Assembly: GCA_963819735.1 (NCBI GenBank)
Contig: CAWFXC010000005.1
Coordinates: 248,001 to 312,000, forward strand
Length of the DNA: 64,000 nucleotides
Direction: 5' to 3'
Source of the DNA: CAWFXC01 sp963819735
Lineage (GTDB): Bacteria; Actinomycetota; Acidimicrobiia; IMCC26256; DASPTH01
Part shown: positions 25,218 through 32,820 of the stretch, in pieces
Numbering within the stretch: the stretch's first letter is position 1
Layout: the number at the start of each line of letters is the position of its first letter
The notes under the pieces: generated by a model
Told to the model about the DNA's origin: nothing
The model's input: only the letters and a program-made list of their open reading frames with translations
Database searches by the model: none
Program-made: the position numbers and the translations under genes

Positions 25218-26615
25218 ATGATCAGTCGCGAAGAGATCTCCCTGAGTGGATCTGCGCTGCAGAGTTCCCGCCAGCGGCTGGAGCACATGGGCGGGCTGAT
25301 GGGCGTGATCGGCGTGGTCTTCGTCGCCGCACTCAGCATTCCGGCCGCTATTGCTGGAACCGCGCTCGCCTCGGGTGTGGCACGCTATTTCGTCTCAGCC
25401 GGGGTGCTGGCAGTCTTGTTCACCCCGGTGGTGTTCGGATTCGTGTACGTGGCCATGAAGCAACAGGCCACGCTCGACCAGACGATGGAACGCCTCGAGC
25501 AGCAGCTCATAAACGCGTTGGACCAGTCAGAGCGTGAGGCGGGACGCCACGCGAGGCAAGTCCGACGCCAGGAGTTCGAAACCCGCCTGGCGAACGCGCT
25601 CGAGATGGCTGAAGGTGAAACCGAAGTCGTCGACGTCGTGGAGCGAGCCTTCGCGTCGAGGCTTCCCAATTCGCCGACGGAGTTGCTGCTTGCAGACAAC
25701 AGTCATGCCCACCTCACCCGAGTAGCAGTGTCGTCACCATCAGGTATCCCACCCATGTGCGCGGTCGATTCGCCCGACCAGTGTCCGGCGGCTCGCCGCG
25801 CGCAGACGCAACGCTTTCTCGACAGCGACGCACTCGACGCATGTCCCAAGCTGCGAGGCCGCGAGCAGGGGCCCTGCGCGGCGGTCTGTGTTCCCGTATC
25901 GATCATGGGCCGCACCGTCGGTGTCATCCACGCGACTGCGGAAGTGGGCGACCCGTTCACCGAGACCGCGGAACAAGACCTCGCGACGCTCGCCAGCCTG
26001 TCCGGAGCACGGATCGGCCTCTTGCGAATGATGACCGACAGCCAACTGCAGGCATCGACCGACAGTCTCACCGGACTTCTGAACCGCCGCTCCCTCGAAA
26101 ACAAGGTTCGGATCTTGCGAGAAGCACGCACTCCGATGGCCGTCGTGATGGCGGATCTCGATCACTTCAAGGATCTGAACGACACGCACGGACACGAGAC
26201 CGGTGACCGCGCGTTGCGACTCTTCGCCGAGACCCTCAAGTCATCGCTGCGCAGCCACGATCTCGTCTCGCGCCACGGCGGGGAAGAGTTCGCGGTCGTG
26301 TTGCCACGCTGCACCCCCCGAGAAGCTGAAGCCGCGCTCCACATCGTCCAAGAGAACCTGAAGTCCTCACTCGGCGCCGCCGGCCTACCCGCATTCACCG
26401 CCAGCTTCGGAATCATCGAAGCACGCGATGGCGAAGACCTGGCCCACAGCATCACTCGGGCCGACGCGGCCCTGTTCCAAGCCAAACACGATGGGCGCGA
26501 CCAGATTGTGGTCCACGACGAAGCCATCCACACCGCCATCGCCGAAACCCAAACCCCGCGCACCCGAACCCAGACCCCACCCCACACACTGCCCCAAGAC
26601 CCGCAAGCGTCCTAA
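25218..26615 (+). CDS. membrane-anchored GAF-GGDEF diguanylate cyclase
   Basis: 465 residues. Two N-terminal membrane helices (about residues 27-50 and 57-80), a coiled coil (QATLDQTMERLEQQLINALD), a GAF-like domain with an unusual number of Cys (CAVDSPDQC, CPKLRGREQGPCAAVC), then a GGDEF domain: LTGLLNRRSLENKVR, VVMADLDHFKDLND, and the active-site HGGEEFAVVLP. RSHD five residues before GGEEF is a product-inhibition I-site. It therefore should make c-di-GMP and be feedback inhibited. The C-terminal tail is Thr/Pro-rich. GTG 25215 is an alternative start; AGGA seven bases before ATG 25218 favours the latter. No EAL or receptor gene is nearby. Confidence 0.9.
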   Translation: MISREEISLSGSALQSSRQRLEHMGGLMGVIGVVFVAALSIPAAIAGTALASGVARYFVSAGVLAVLFTPVVFGFVYVAMKQQATLDQTMERLEQQLINALDQSEREAGRHARQVRRQEFETRLANALEMAEGETEVVDVVERAFASRLPNSPTELLLADNSHAHLTRVAVSSPSGIPPMCAVDSPDQCPAARRAQTQRFLDSDALDACPKLRGREQGPCAAVCVPVSIMGRTVGVIHATAEVGDPFTETAEQDLATLASLSGARIGLLRMMTDSQLQASTDSLTGLLNRRSLENKVRILREARTPMAVVMADLDHFKDLNDTHGHETGDRALRLFAETLKSSLRSHDLVSRHGGEEFAVVLPRCTPREAEAALHIVQENLKSSLGAAGLPAFTASFGIIEARDGEDLAHSITRADAALFQAKHDGRDQIVVHDEAIHTAIAETQTPRTRTQTPPHTLPQDPQAS

Positions 26616-26699
26616 CCGGCTGGCATCCATCGGTACGACAAGAGGCGCGAGCCGCCCGAGCGCTCATCGCAGCTTTCGCAACTACCGCCGCCCGCCTAG

Positions 26700-26999
26700 C
26701 TACTGGAGTGCATGGCGAAGTCGTTCGCTCGGAGGCTGCTCAGTAAGTAACGCTGCCATGGCGAGGAGGCCGTGTCCGCAAAGCGGCTGTGCCTCCTCCG
26801 GCGGCCAAGGCACCGACGCGGCAGCGCGAAGCGTGTGCGCGTCCCAGTCGGCAAAGTCCGCCAACGTCAGCGCCGCGAGTCCGAAACTTCGCGACCAAGC
26901 CGTCACCCAACCCCGGTCTTCGATCGCAGGGATCGAGTCTTCGTAGAGCGGCTCCTCCAGCCGTTCGGCCTCGAACCACAGTTCGGCTGTAGTCGCCAT
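26700..26999 (-). CDS. small protein of unknown function
   Basis: 99 residues, acidic and Trp-rich (WFEAERLEEPLYEDSIPAIE, VTAWSRSFGLAALTLADFAD). Composition fits a soluble helical protein. ATG with gcgggga upstream. It is the last island gene before the tRNA. No family recognised. Confidence 0.6.
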   Translation of the reverse strand: MATTAELWFEAERLEEPLYEDSIPAIEDRGWVTAWSRSFGLAALTLADFADWDAHTLRAAASVPWPPEEAQPLCGHGLLAMAALLTEQPPSERLRHALQ

Positions 27000-27413
27000 G
27001 TTGGTCCCCGCACCTGCCCGCGCTGATGGACTCAGAGGCCAGTCTGACAGGTTCTGGTTTCTTGCGCTGCGAGACAGCGAGGCATCGATCCGAGGACACG
27101 GAACGGAAGCTCCAAGGATCCGCTCGAGTCGGAATCGGCCCACGGAGTGAATGAGCGAAAATGAGCGCGCTCGCCGTCGGGCTTCCCGAACGGTTCCCAG
27201 AAAACTCGCGCGATTTCGGAGCTGGGTCCCGCGCCCCTTGCATGGCGAAATTGCTGGGGGTGCACCGGGGTCGCGAAGCGCGTTGTGGTGACCCAACGCC
27301 CGCCCGGCCAGCACCTCGTGATGTGCGGTGGTGTCTCCTATATATGGGGCGGCGGTGGGTGCCCACACTGCGGCGGGAGCGGCCGAAACCGCTGTGACCT
27401 GCGCCGATCGGAG
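27000..27413. other. gap before tRNA-Ala
   Basis: 414 bases with no gene. A short AT-rich stretch ctatatatgg (about 27,345) stands out in otherwise GC-rich DNA. Nothing else seen. Confidence 0.4.
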
Positions 27414-27486
27414 TGGAGCTGAGGGGAATCGAACCCCTGACCCCTTCCATGCCATGGAAGTGCTCTACCAACTGAGCTACAGCCCC
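27414..27486 (-). tRNA. tRNA-Ala (anticodon GGC)
   Basis: 73-nt cloverleaf on the minus strand: acceptor GGGGCTG/CAGCTCC with the G3-U70 pair that marks alanine tRNAs, D-arm AGCTCAGTTGGTAGAGC, anticodon stem CTTCC/GGAAG with loop ATGGCAT (anticodon GGC), T-arm with GGTTCGATTCC, discriminator A. CCA is not encoded. Its 3' half is duplicated at 20,483, marking it as an integration target. Confidence 0.97.
27416..27458 (-). repeat. attachment-site repeat inside tRNA-Ala
   Basis: Partner of the 20483-20525 repeat (42 of 43 bases). It covers the tRNA from the acceptor 3' strand to the anticodon loop. Confidence 0.85.
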
Positions 27487-27555
27487 GGAAACTAGCGGGG
27501 GCAAAGGATAGCGGCTCGGTAGGGTGTCAGGCAGACGGCGTTGGGACGACCGGAG

Positions 27556-27571
27556 TGCACGCAAGTGCACA
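27556..27571 (+). promoter_or_regulatory. direct GTGCAC repeats before integrase
   Basis: gtgcac-gcaa-gtgcac, two copies of a 6-bp palindrome, 20 bases before the integrase GTG. Possible integrase arm site or operator. Confidence 0.35.
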
Positions 27572-27591
27572 CAACCTTGGGAGTCCACAAC

Positions 27592-28671
27592 GTGTCCATC
27601 CAGAAGCGCACCAACAAAAACGGCACCACGTCCTACGTCGCTCGGGTCCGGGATGCCCGTGGCAAGCAGCACAACCACACCTGTTCGAAGCGAGCCGACG
27701 CGGTGAAGTGGCACGCCGCGAAGATCACCGAACTCGCCACGGGCGTGAGCGCTCCCGCTCCGGCACGGGTGACCGCGGATGCGTTCGTGGAGCAGTGGCA
27801 GGGCGGGCAGATCCATCTCCGTCAATCGTCGGCAGCAAATGACGCATCGATCATCAAGACGCACATCATCCCGACGTGGCAGGGCGTGCCGATCGCGAAG
27901 GTTCACTTCATGATCGTGCAACAGTGGGTGGCGTCACTCAGCGACACGTTGAAGCCGTCCACCGTCGTGAAGATCCATTCAACGTTCAACAAGATCATGA
28001 AGGACGCGGTGCGGGCGCAGGTCATCACGTCGAACCCGTGCGAAGGCGTCCGGCTGCCGAAGATCGAACGGCGTCAACCCGAGATCCCGACGCCGAAGCA
28101 GGTAGCTCTGCTCACCGAGAAGATGGACCCGCGGTATCGCAGGTGGGTCATCACCGCGGCCTATTCGGGGCTGCGCTTCGGTGAACTCGCCGGTCTTCGG
28201 TGGGGCCACGTCAACGTCCTCAAGAAGCGCATCCACGTGGTGGAGACCGCCTACGAACTGCCGTCCGGCGAGATCACCTTCAACGGCTACACGAAGACCT
28301 CAGCGGGCAAGCGGGTGGTTCCGGTGCCGCAAGTCGTCCTGGACGCTCTCGGGGCTCCACAAGGGCCTGAGGAACTCGTGTTCACCCGACCCGAGGGTGG
28401 AGCGCTCGCACGCTCGGCGTTCCGGGATCGCTTCTTCCTCCCGGCACGTGAGGCAGCCGGTCTGCCGAACCTGACGCCCCACCACCTGCGGCACTATGCG
28501 ATCAGTTTGTGGGTGGCGAGTGGTGCCGACATCATCCGAGTGAAGAACTGGTCCGGCCACTCGCAGCTTCGCATGCTCGACGTGTACGCCCACCTGATGC
28601 CGGACGACGAGCGCGACGACCTCATGGTGGAGCGGTTCGACGCCATCGCCCGGAAGGCTGCCGATGGGTAA
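27592..28671 (+). CDS. tyrosine site-specific integrase
   Basis: 359 residues from GTG 27592. N-terminal arm-binding beta sheet SIQKRTNKNGTTSYVARVRD (AP2-like), SAM-like core-binding domain, and a catalytic domain with all tyrosine-recombinase residues: Arg in YSGLRFGELAGLRW, Lys in KTSAGKRVVPVP, H-x-x-R in HHLRHYA, His in WSGHSQL and nucleophile Tyr in LDVYAHL. An in-frame start further upstream would add a short non-homologous segment. It sits 105 bp from the 5' end of tRNA-Ala, the likely target. Probably mobilises the DNA to its right, whose other end is not in the window. Confidence 0.93.
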   Translation: MSIQKRTNKNGTTSYVARVRDARGKQHNHTCSKRADAVKWHAAKITELATGVSAPAPARVTADAFVEQWQGGQIHLRQSSAANDASIIKTHIIPTWQGVPIAKVHFMIVQQWVASLSDTLKPSTVVKIHSTFNKIMKDAVRAQVITSNPCEGVRLPKIERRQPEIPTPKQVALLTEKMDPRYRRWVITAAYSGLRFGELAGLRWGHVNVLKKRIHVVETAYELPSGEITFNGYTKTSAGKRVVPVPQVVLDALGAPQGPEELVFTRPEGGALARSAFRDRFFLPAREAAGLPNLTPHHLRHYAISLWVASGADIIRVKNWSGHSQLRMLDVYAHLMPDDERDDLMVERFDAIARKAADG

Positions 28672-28688
28672 CAGAGGCTCTACCACAC

Positions 28689-29051
28689 TTACTGTGCGAG
28701 GAAAAGAGCCGTAGCCAGTTGTGCGGACTCGACCATCTCGTCAGTCAGGTCGCGGTCAGCGGGATAGACGCAGGCAAGCCAGCGCAGACTGCCGAACTCA
28801 TCGCCTGCGAACTTGCGGGTGGGGGCGAGCACATCGGTCATCTGCACGATGTGTGCTTCGGCCAGTCGAACGGCAGCACGGCGGAACGACGAGCGCAGAT
28901 GCGGCGTGACGGCCATCTCGTGCTCGCGGGCGTAGAACTCGGTAAGCACCGCAACCGGCACCAACAGTTCCTCGTCGCGGTCGCCCGACCTGGCGATACG
29001 ATCGAGATGCTCGGTGATGAAGCGCTGAACGGTTCCCGGTCCTCGGCTCAT
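28689..29051 (-). CDS. protein of unknown function
   Basis: 120 residues starting SRGPGTVQRFITEHLDRIA, an opening often seen in actinobacterial phage/element proteins with a winged-helix-like N-terminus, followed by VLTEFYAREHEMAVTPHLRS. Helical throughout, no membrane segment. Convergent with the integrase (17 bp between stops). Upstream of it lies a cluster of palindromes (29135-29188) that could control it. Confidence 0.6.
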   Translation of the reverse strand: MSRGPGTVQRFITEHLDRIARSGDRDEELLVPVAVLTEFYAREHEMAVTPHLRSSFRRAAVRLAEAHIVQMTDVLAPTRKFAGDEFGSLRWLACVYPADRDLTDEMVESAQLATALFLAQ

Positions 29052-29134
29052 GGAGATAAACGTAGCAGGGGCTCTACTGCATATATAACTCTGCTGGCGC
29101 GAGCTTGCAGAACTCGTGACGCTCGGGGTACACG

Positions 29135-29188
29135 AATCATTCGCGGGAATGATTTCCTGCGCGAGCAGGATTTGTGCTCAAGCACAAA
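29135..29188. promoter_or_regulatory. three consecutive palindromes
   Basis: AATCATTC-gcgg-GAATGATT (29135-29154), CCTGC-gcga-GCAGG (29156-29169) and TTTGTGCT-ca-AGCACAAA (29171-29188) lie side by side in the region upstream of the 28,689-29,051 gene. First and third are perfect with 8-bp arms. Confidence 0.5.
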
Positions 29189-29192
29189 ACGC

Positions 29193-29240
29193 CGCGGCGG
29201 GTGAATGCGGGCGTTGGGACGTTTTCACTCACCCGCCGCG
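29193..29240 (-). terminator. terminator of the minus-strand gene ending at 29,248
   Basis: 12-bp perfect arms (CGCGGCGGGTGA and complement) with a 24-base loop, followed on the minus strand by gttttg. Lies directly after the 29,248 stop codon. Confidence 0.6.
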
Positions 29241-29247
29241 AGCGATC

Positions 29248-29551
29248 TCAGGGCGTCTTCTTCCGCTTCCGATTTCTGGCCTTGTCCGCCGTTCGGATCT
29301 CGAAAAGCTCCGTCGCGTTCGGGACCAACACCCGCGCATGGGTGCCGGTCGGATGGAGACAGGTACCGAAGTGCCGCTCCAAGCCGGTCCAGTCGGTCTC
29401 CGATCCGGCGACGTACGAACATGGAGCTATCCGGCAGCGTGTAGGCCACCCACGGTTCGCCAACGTCGTTTTCGAACTCGCGGACCACGACAGCGCCCGC
29501 ATCCTGGAGGAACTTCCGGAAGCCACGCTCGGCTTGCTCGACGTCGGTCAT
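29248..29551 (-). pseudogene. small protein gene of unknown function, probable frameshift
   Basis: Begins MTDVEQAERGFRKFLQDAGA and continues VGEPWVAYTLPDSSMFVRRR in one frame. The natural continuation (THARVLVPNATELFEIRTAD, then a basic KARNRKRKKTP end) lies one frame over, the switch being near 29,355. The alternative frame would run to 29,225 inside the loop of the terminator hairpin, which supports the frameshift reading. About 100 residues when repaired. No known family. Confidence 0.5.
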
Positions 29552-29647
29552 GAAATTGCCGACTTCTCGACAGAGACGACCTTGAGCGCTCGCCGGACCA
29601 GCAAGCCACGATCGCCGTGGTGACCCGTGGTACCTCGGGCGGCAGCC

Positions 29648-29971
29648 TCATAGCTCCATGAAGTCCCACTCGGACCCCATGACCCACCGGAGCGCCGACA
29701 ACTTCCCGTGCCAGAAGGCGACCTCACAGTCCCACTCCGGTTCGCGGACCTGTTCGGCGTTCAACAGGCGTTCGGCGGCGGCTTCCATCCTCTCCAACTG
29801 ATCCGGAGTGAAGGGGTGATCACCAAGTTCGTCAAGCTGGAGGTAACGAGTTACGTACCACAGTTGACGGATTAACGCTTCCTCGGCTTCCCTGATCTCT
29901 TCCTTGGTGCGCGGTTCGTCCTCTGAGACGAAGGTGTGATCGTGGACCTGCATGAACTCGGGCTTCGGCAA
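29648..29971 (-). CDS. acidic protein of unknown function
   Basis: 107 residues; EDEPRTKEEIREAEEALIRQ and FTPDQLERMEAAAERLLNAE show long amphipathic helices, ending WHGKLSALRWVMGSEWDFME. Start is TTG at 29,971 with aaaggcg upstream, or ATG seven codons in. No recognised family; a structural or adaptor role in the element is possible. Confidence 0.6.
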   Translation of the reverse strand: MPKPEFMQVHDHTFVSEDEPRTKEEIREAEEALIRQLWYVTRYLQLDELGDHPFTPDQLERMEAAAERLLNAEQVREPEWDCEVAFWHGKLSALRWVMGSEWDFMEL

Positions 29972-30561
29972 TTCGGATCGCCTTTCTCGGGCGCGACTGG
30001 TGTGCCGCCGGGGGACCGACAGGCGACGTGACTGGGGCTTGTTACTGGGCTAGCGAACTCAAGGCGCGACTGACCTCGCTCTCACCTAGGTGCGAGGTCG
30101 GTCTGGTTCGCCAGCCTCAGTTGGGCCGGAACCACCGCAAGTTCGGATGTGAAGGGCGCTACGCCGGAGCGTGACCCGGAGGGCACAAGCTCGACGTGGC
30201 TAGAGACACGATACCGATCGTGATTTCGGCGTCAAGCCCGGAAAAGAACGTAACGGACGTTGGCATTTCCGCACCTGTCCTGACCTGCGGAAACGCCCCG
30301 GCTATGTGCTCCAGAAATTTCTTCCGGAGCCTCCGTCCGGACTTACGTCAGAATAAGTACTTATTCACAGAAGACCCGGCCACTGTGGGAATACGCGGCT
30401 CTCCAGCACGTTCCTAAAATAGACGCGGCTTCCTGCCGATCACCTCTTTGCGAGCGCAGCGATCCTTGCTAGCGCAGCGTTCCTTACCGAAGCACGAAGA
30501 GTGCAAGCACAAGATCCTTCGGACAGTTATGCCCAAATTTGTCGAGGGGAAGTAGGTAAAG
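29972..30561. other. 590-bp AT-richer gap with palindromes
   Basis: No gene recognised. Contains GACCTCGC/GCGAGGTC arms (about 30,072-30,100), GCTCC/GGAGC arms around agaaatttcttcc (30,308-30,330), a perfect 16-bp palindrome at 30351-30366, and a tandem agcgcagcg-N-tcctt repeat near 30,453-30,485. Could be a control region for the element. Confidence 0.4.
30351..30366. promoter_or_regulatory. perfect 16-bp palindrome GAATAAGTACTTATTC
   Basis: AT-rich palindrome in GC-rich DNA, about 195 bases before the next gene. Typical size for a dimeric regulator site. Confidence 0.45.
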
Positions 30562-31131
30562 ATGAAAGAGAAAGATTCCGCGGGGATCACCGGCCGTATC
30601 GTCTGGATGGAGCAGCGGCCAGAAGTCGTTTACGCGCATCTGACGGTGCGAGGTATAGATCAGAAGATTGAGACCAGTACTTTCAGGAAGTCGAATCCGG
30701 ATGAGTACTGGCGATGGTGCGACTTCGCGGTCGGTAGCTACGTCACGGTCGATGGTGTCTGGTGCAAGAAGAAGTACCAGCGGGCTGGTCATGCGACCCA
30801 GTATCTGAATGTGAAGCACATCGAGGTCGCGGATCTGCGGCCGATGATCGCGGCCGAGATCGCTGAACAGGAAGAACGGCTGGGCGAACATTACGAAGGA
30901 TTGGCTTCGCAAAGAGCGGTACCACCCGAGAGCAGCAGCGAGGCACTCGAACGAATCAGCGCTCGTATGCAGACATTGCACAACGAGGGCGAGTTGTCCG
31001 TAGCGGATGTCGGATACTGGGAAGCGTGCCTGGCCGAACGTCTCGCGTCACGTCCGCCCGACGAAGAGGATGACGCAGTCTTCGAGTTCGTCCATCGATG
31101 GGACGCCTACGATTACCGATACATCGTGTAA
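30562..31131 (+). CDS. protein of unknown function
   Basis: 189 residues. N-terminal part is beta-rich (GITGRIVWMEQRPEVVYAHL, GIDQKIETSTFRKSNPDEYW, FAVGSYVTVDGVWCKKKYQR) and may be an OB-like barrel. C-terminal half is helical and acidic (DLRPMIAAEIAEQEERLGEH, DEEDDAVFEFVHRWDAYDYR). Strong ribosome site (ggaagtagg) before ATG. Codon and base use is clearly more AT-rich than the chromosomal part, suggesting transfer. No family recognised. Confidence 0.65.
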   Translation: MKEKDSAGITGRIVWMEQRPEVVYAHLTVRGIDQKIETSTFRKSNPDEYWRWCDFAVGSYVTVDGVWCKKKYQRAGHATQYLNVKHIEVADLRPMIAAEIAEQEERLGEHYEGLASQRAVPPESSSEALERISARMQTLHNEGELSVADVGYWEACLAERLASRPPDEEDDAVFEFVHRWDAYDYRYIV

Positions 31132-31152
31132 CAAGAGTGTCGCACGAGATTG

Positions 31153-31158
31153 GTAGAA
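31153..31158 (+). promoter_or_regulatory. -10 box TAGAAT
   Basis: TAGAAT nine bases before ATG 31,168, consistent with a near-leaderless transcript of the small HNH-like gene. Confidence 0.4.
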
Positions 31159-31167
31159 TATAGGGAC

Positions 31168-31413
31168 ATGGATCTACACCAAAGCATTGAACAGAAGATC
31201 GAGAAGCGCGAGAACGGCTGTTGGGAATGGACGGCCTTCATGGTGTCCAATTCGCCCACTGTCAGGTTCGGTGACACCAGCTATTCAGTACGCCGGTTCC
31301 TCGTCGAAGACACCTACGGACGGGTCCGAGGACACGTCGAGGCGTGCGAAGCGTCTGGTGCCTGCGTGAACCCCAGCCACGCCAGCTTCAAGCTGTACGA
31401 CGCCGCTGCCTGA
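31168..31413 (+). CDS. small HNH-fold-like protein lacking catalytic histidines
   Basis: 81 residues. IEKRENGCWEWTAFMV at the start and EASGACVNPSHASF at the end match the framing motifs of phage HNH endonucleases (xxCWxWxG and CxNPxHL). The central H-N of the active site is not visible: the expected VDHLCRN region reads RGHVEACEASG. Either a degenerate HNH protein or a metal-binding relative. Upstream in-frame TTG is an alternative start. Confidence 0.5.
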   Translation: MDLHQSIEQKIEKRENGCWEWTAFMVSNSPTVRFGDTSYSVRRFLVEDTYGRVRGHVEACEASGACVNPSHASFKLYDAAA

Positions 31414-31490
31414 ACCCGCCGAGCGGGATCCCATCCGACGAGGGCGGAGGATCCGAGGTCGCCCGTCGGCAGAACTGGCGAAGGGCTTCG

Positions 31491-31551
31491 GTCAGGATTC
31501 CTTGACGGGACGGCCTGCGTCAGGTATACCTGACGGTCAGGAACACCTGAC
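31491..31551 (+). promoter_or_regulatory. three tandem 16-bp palindromic operators
   Basis: GTCAGGATTCCTTGAC (31491-31506), GTCAGGTATACCTGAC (31519-31534, perfect) and GTCAGGAACACCTGAC (31536-31551). Consensus GTCAGG-N4-CCTGAC. They end 13 bases before the HTH start codon. Closely related to the GTCAAGG-N3-CCTTGAC boxes before the homologous HTH gene at 19.17 kb. Confidence 0.75.
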
Positions 31552-31564
31552 GAAGGGGACTACC

Positions 31565-31957
31565 GTGCTCGACATGACACGCAACCGACCAATCCCGCCC
31601 TCGCTCGTTGATCCGCCCGACTGGGTCACAGAGCTTGCGGGCTTCGAGATGTTCCGGGTGCAACCCGCCGACCACGGTTGGAGCGCCTGGCCCGAGGGCG
31701 TCGATGAAAACGTCGAGTTTCCGGGTGGGACCTGGCGGGTGATGCTCGTCATGCCCGCGGACCTCTCGATCACAGAAGGTGCAGTCGATCCGCTCCTCCT
31801 ACTTCTCGCGCTGGCAGATGGTGCCGCAAAGGTCGAAGACAAGATCCAGGAACTCGTCACCCATTGCCGGACTGCGGGAAAGACCTGGACACAGATCGGA
31901 CAGACGCTCGGCATGACGAAGCAGTCAGCGTGGGAGCGCTTCTCCGGCGAGGACTGA
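31565..31957 (+). CDS. small HTH DNA-binding protein, Q-x-AWERF family
   Basis: 130 residues from GTG 31565 (ATG at 31,574 is the alternative; gaagggga lies six bases before the GTG). The N-terminal two-thirds is a sensor-like part (DWVTELAGFEMFRVQPADHG, FPGGTWRVMLVMPADLSITE), then a helical linker and HTH AGKTWTQIGQTLGMTKQSAW followed by ERFSGED and stop. The chromosomal homologue at 19.17 kb instead has a long basic tail after the same helix. Three palindromic boxes immediately upstream predict autoregulation by a multimer. Confidence 0.75.
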   Translation: MLDMTRNRPIPPSLVDPPDWVTELAGFEMFRVQPADHGWSAWPEGVDENVEFPGGTWRVMLVMPADLSITEGAVDPLLLLLALADGAAKVEDKIQELVTHCRTAGKTWTQIGQTLGMTKQSAWERFSGED

Positions 31958-32082
31958 TCGAAGGTCACGCGTTCTGCGGTCCGGGATGTCGTTGCATCGA
32001 TGGAGGACGCAACTCGAAGCGCGTCCCGTCGTACTCGTTCCGTCGGTCGAACGCTGCGTTGTCCGCGCTACTCCGACGGATG

Positions 32083-32802
32083 TCAACGTGGAGGCGGAGG
32101 CATGCTTTCGACGCGATTGAACGCCGCGTTCAACGGTCCCAGTAGCTCGACCATATACACGTGTCGTGGTGGGTCGATAGATCCCGGACCGACGACCCAG
32201 AGGTAACGCGGCGCCAAGTCGAGGACGTATTCGACCTCCTTCGCCGCCGACGCAGGAAGATCGTCGATGGTCCCGTGGCCCTCGAAAGCTCGCGCTAGTG
32301 CCGTGGTCTGCTTCTCGCTGGCTTTAGCTTCGATCTGAAGGTGCACCTGGTCGCCGTCGTAGAACTCGGCGTCCGTCTCGTACGCGGTGCCAGCCTTCTT
32401 CGCGATCAGGTCACGACTGAACTTCCTGTAGCGCGAAAAAGAACAGGCGGTCCGGTCGTAGTGGTGATCGAGGATCGCATACGCGAATGCGGCTATGTGG
32501 GGGATGTACTCCCGGTTCAGAGATGCATGAGGTCCCACAGGCTTCGAGAAGAGGTGGCGAGCTTTGCCGGAGGGAGTGACGAAGTGGTCCGGGCCGGGTA
32601 CTCCCCACTTCTTGAATCGGAAGCAAGTACTCGGGCACTCGATGAACTCGACAATCTGCTCCCGCTTCGCTTGCAGGAACCATTCGCTCTCGTCGGCGGT
32701 TAGCGGGACCGAGACTTCGACGGACTGCCCGGCCGGGGCGAGCGATCGGACGAGTTCCTCCGCAGCCGCGATCTCTGGATCCGCCATGCTCAGATTCTGC
32801 AC
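32083..32802 (-). CDS. putative PD-(D/E)XK nuclease-like protein
   Basis: 239 residues (GTG start; ATG five codons in is possible). Segment YETDAEFYDGDQVHLQIEAK has an Asp, a strand and an E-x-K (IEAKAS), the arrangement of PD-(D/E)XK nuclease cores; Gln/Ser-rich helix follows. N-terminal half contains KKWGVPGPDHFVTPSGKARH. No known restriction or defence family recognised, so nuclease activity is an inference from the motif. Adjacent to the AWERF regulator and a large membrane protein gene; a defence pair is possible but unproven. Confidence 0.5.
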   Translation of the reverse strand: MQNLSMADPEIAAAEELVRSLAPAGQSVEVSVPLTADESEWFLQAKREQIVEFIECPSTCFRFKKWGVPGPDHFVTPSGKARHLFSKPVGPHASLNREYIPHIAAFAYAILDHHYDRTACSFSRYRKFSRDLIAKKAGTAYETDAEFYDGDQVHLQIEAKASEKQTTALARAFEGHGTIDDLPASAAKEVEYVLDLAPRYLWVVGPGSIDPPRHVYMVELLGPLNAAFNRVESMPPPPR

Positions 32803-32820
32803 GGAGGCGTGCGACTGCGC

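Larger units (their letters stand above)
20483..27458. mobile_element. ~7-kb genomic island between tRNA-Ala direct repeats
   Basis: Bounded by the 43-bp repeats. Gene content is small, sparse and unlike the flanking metabolism: DUF6131, small membrane protein, STAS, zinc-ribbon, SnoaL-like, GGDEF, and broken genes. No integrase lies inside; a tyrosine integrase sits just beyond the intact tRNA. The island also contains many long stem-loops and a decayed copy of a gene that is intact at 54.2 kb in the accessory region. Confidence 0.65.

Noticed and set aside
29135..29240. CRISPR array
   Set aside because: Repeats are three different palindromes, not one repeat with spacers. No CRISPR array was seen anywhere in the window.
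30196..30417. 73-codon open frame in the 590-bp gap
   Set aside because: Crosses the 16-bp palindrome, lacks a ribosome site and has no domain-like composition.
31168..31957. Toxin-antitoxin pair (HNH-like protein plus HTH protein)
   Set aside because: Order and spacing are suggestive, but the operators belong only to the HTH gene and the small protein lacks HNH catalytic residues.
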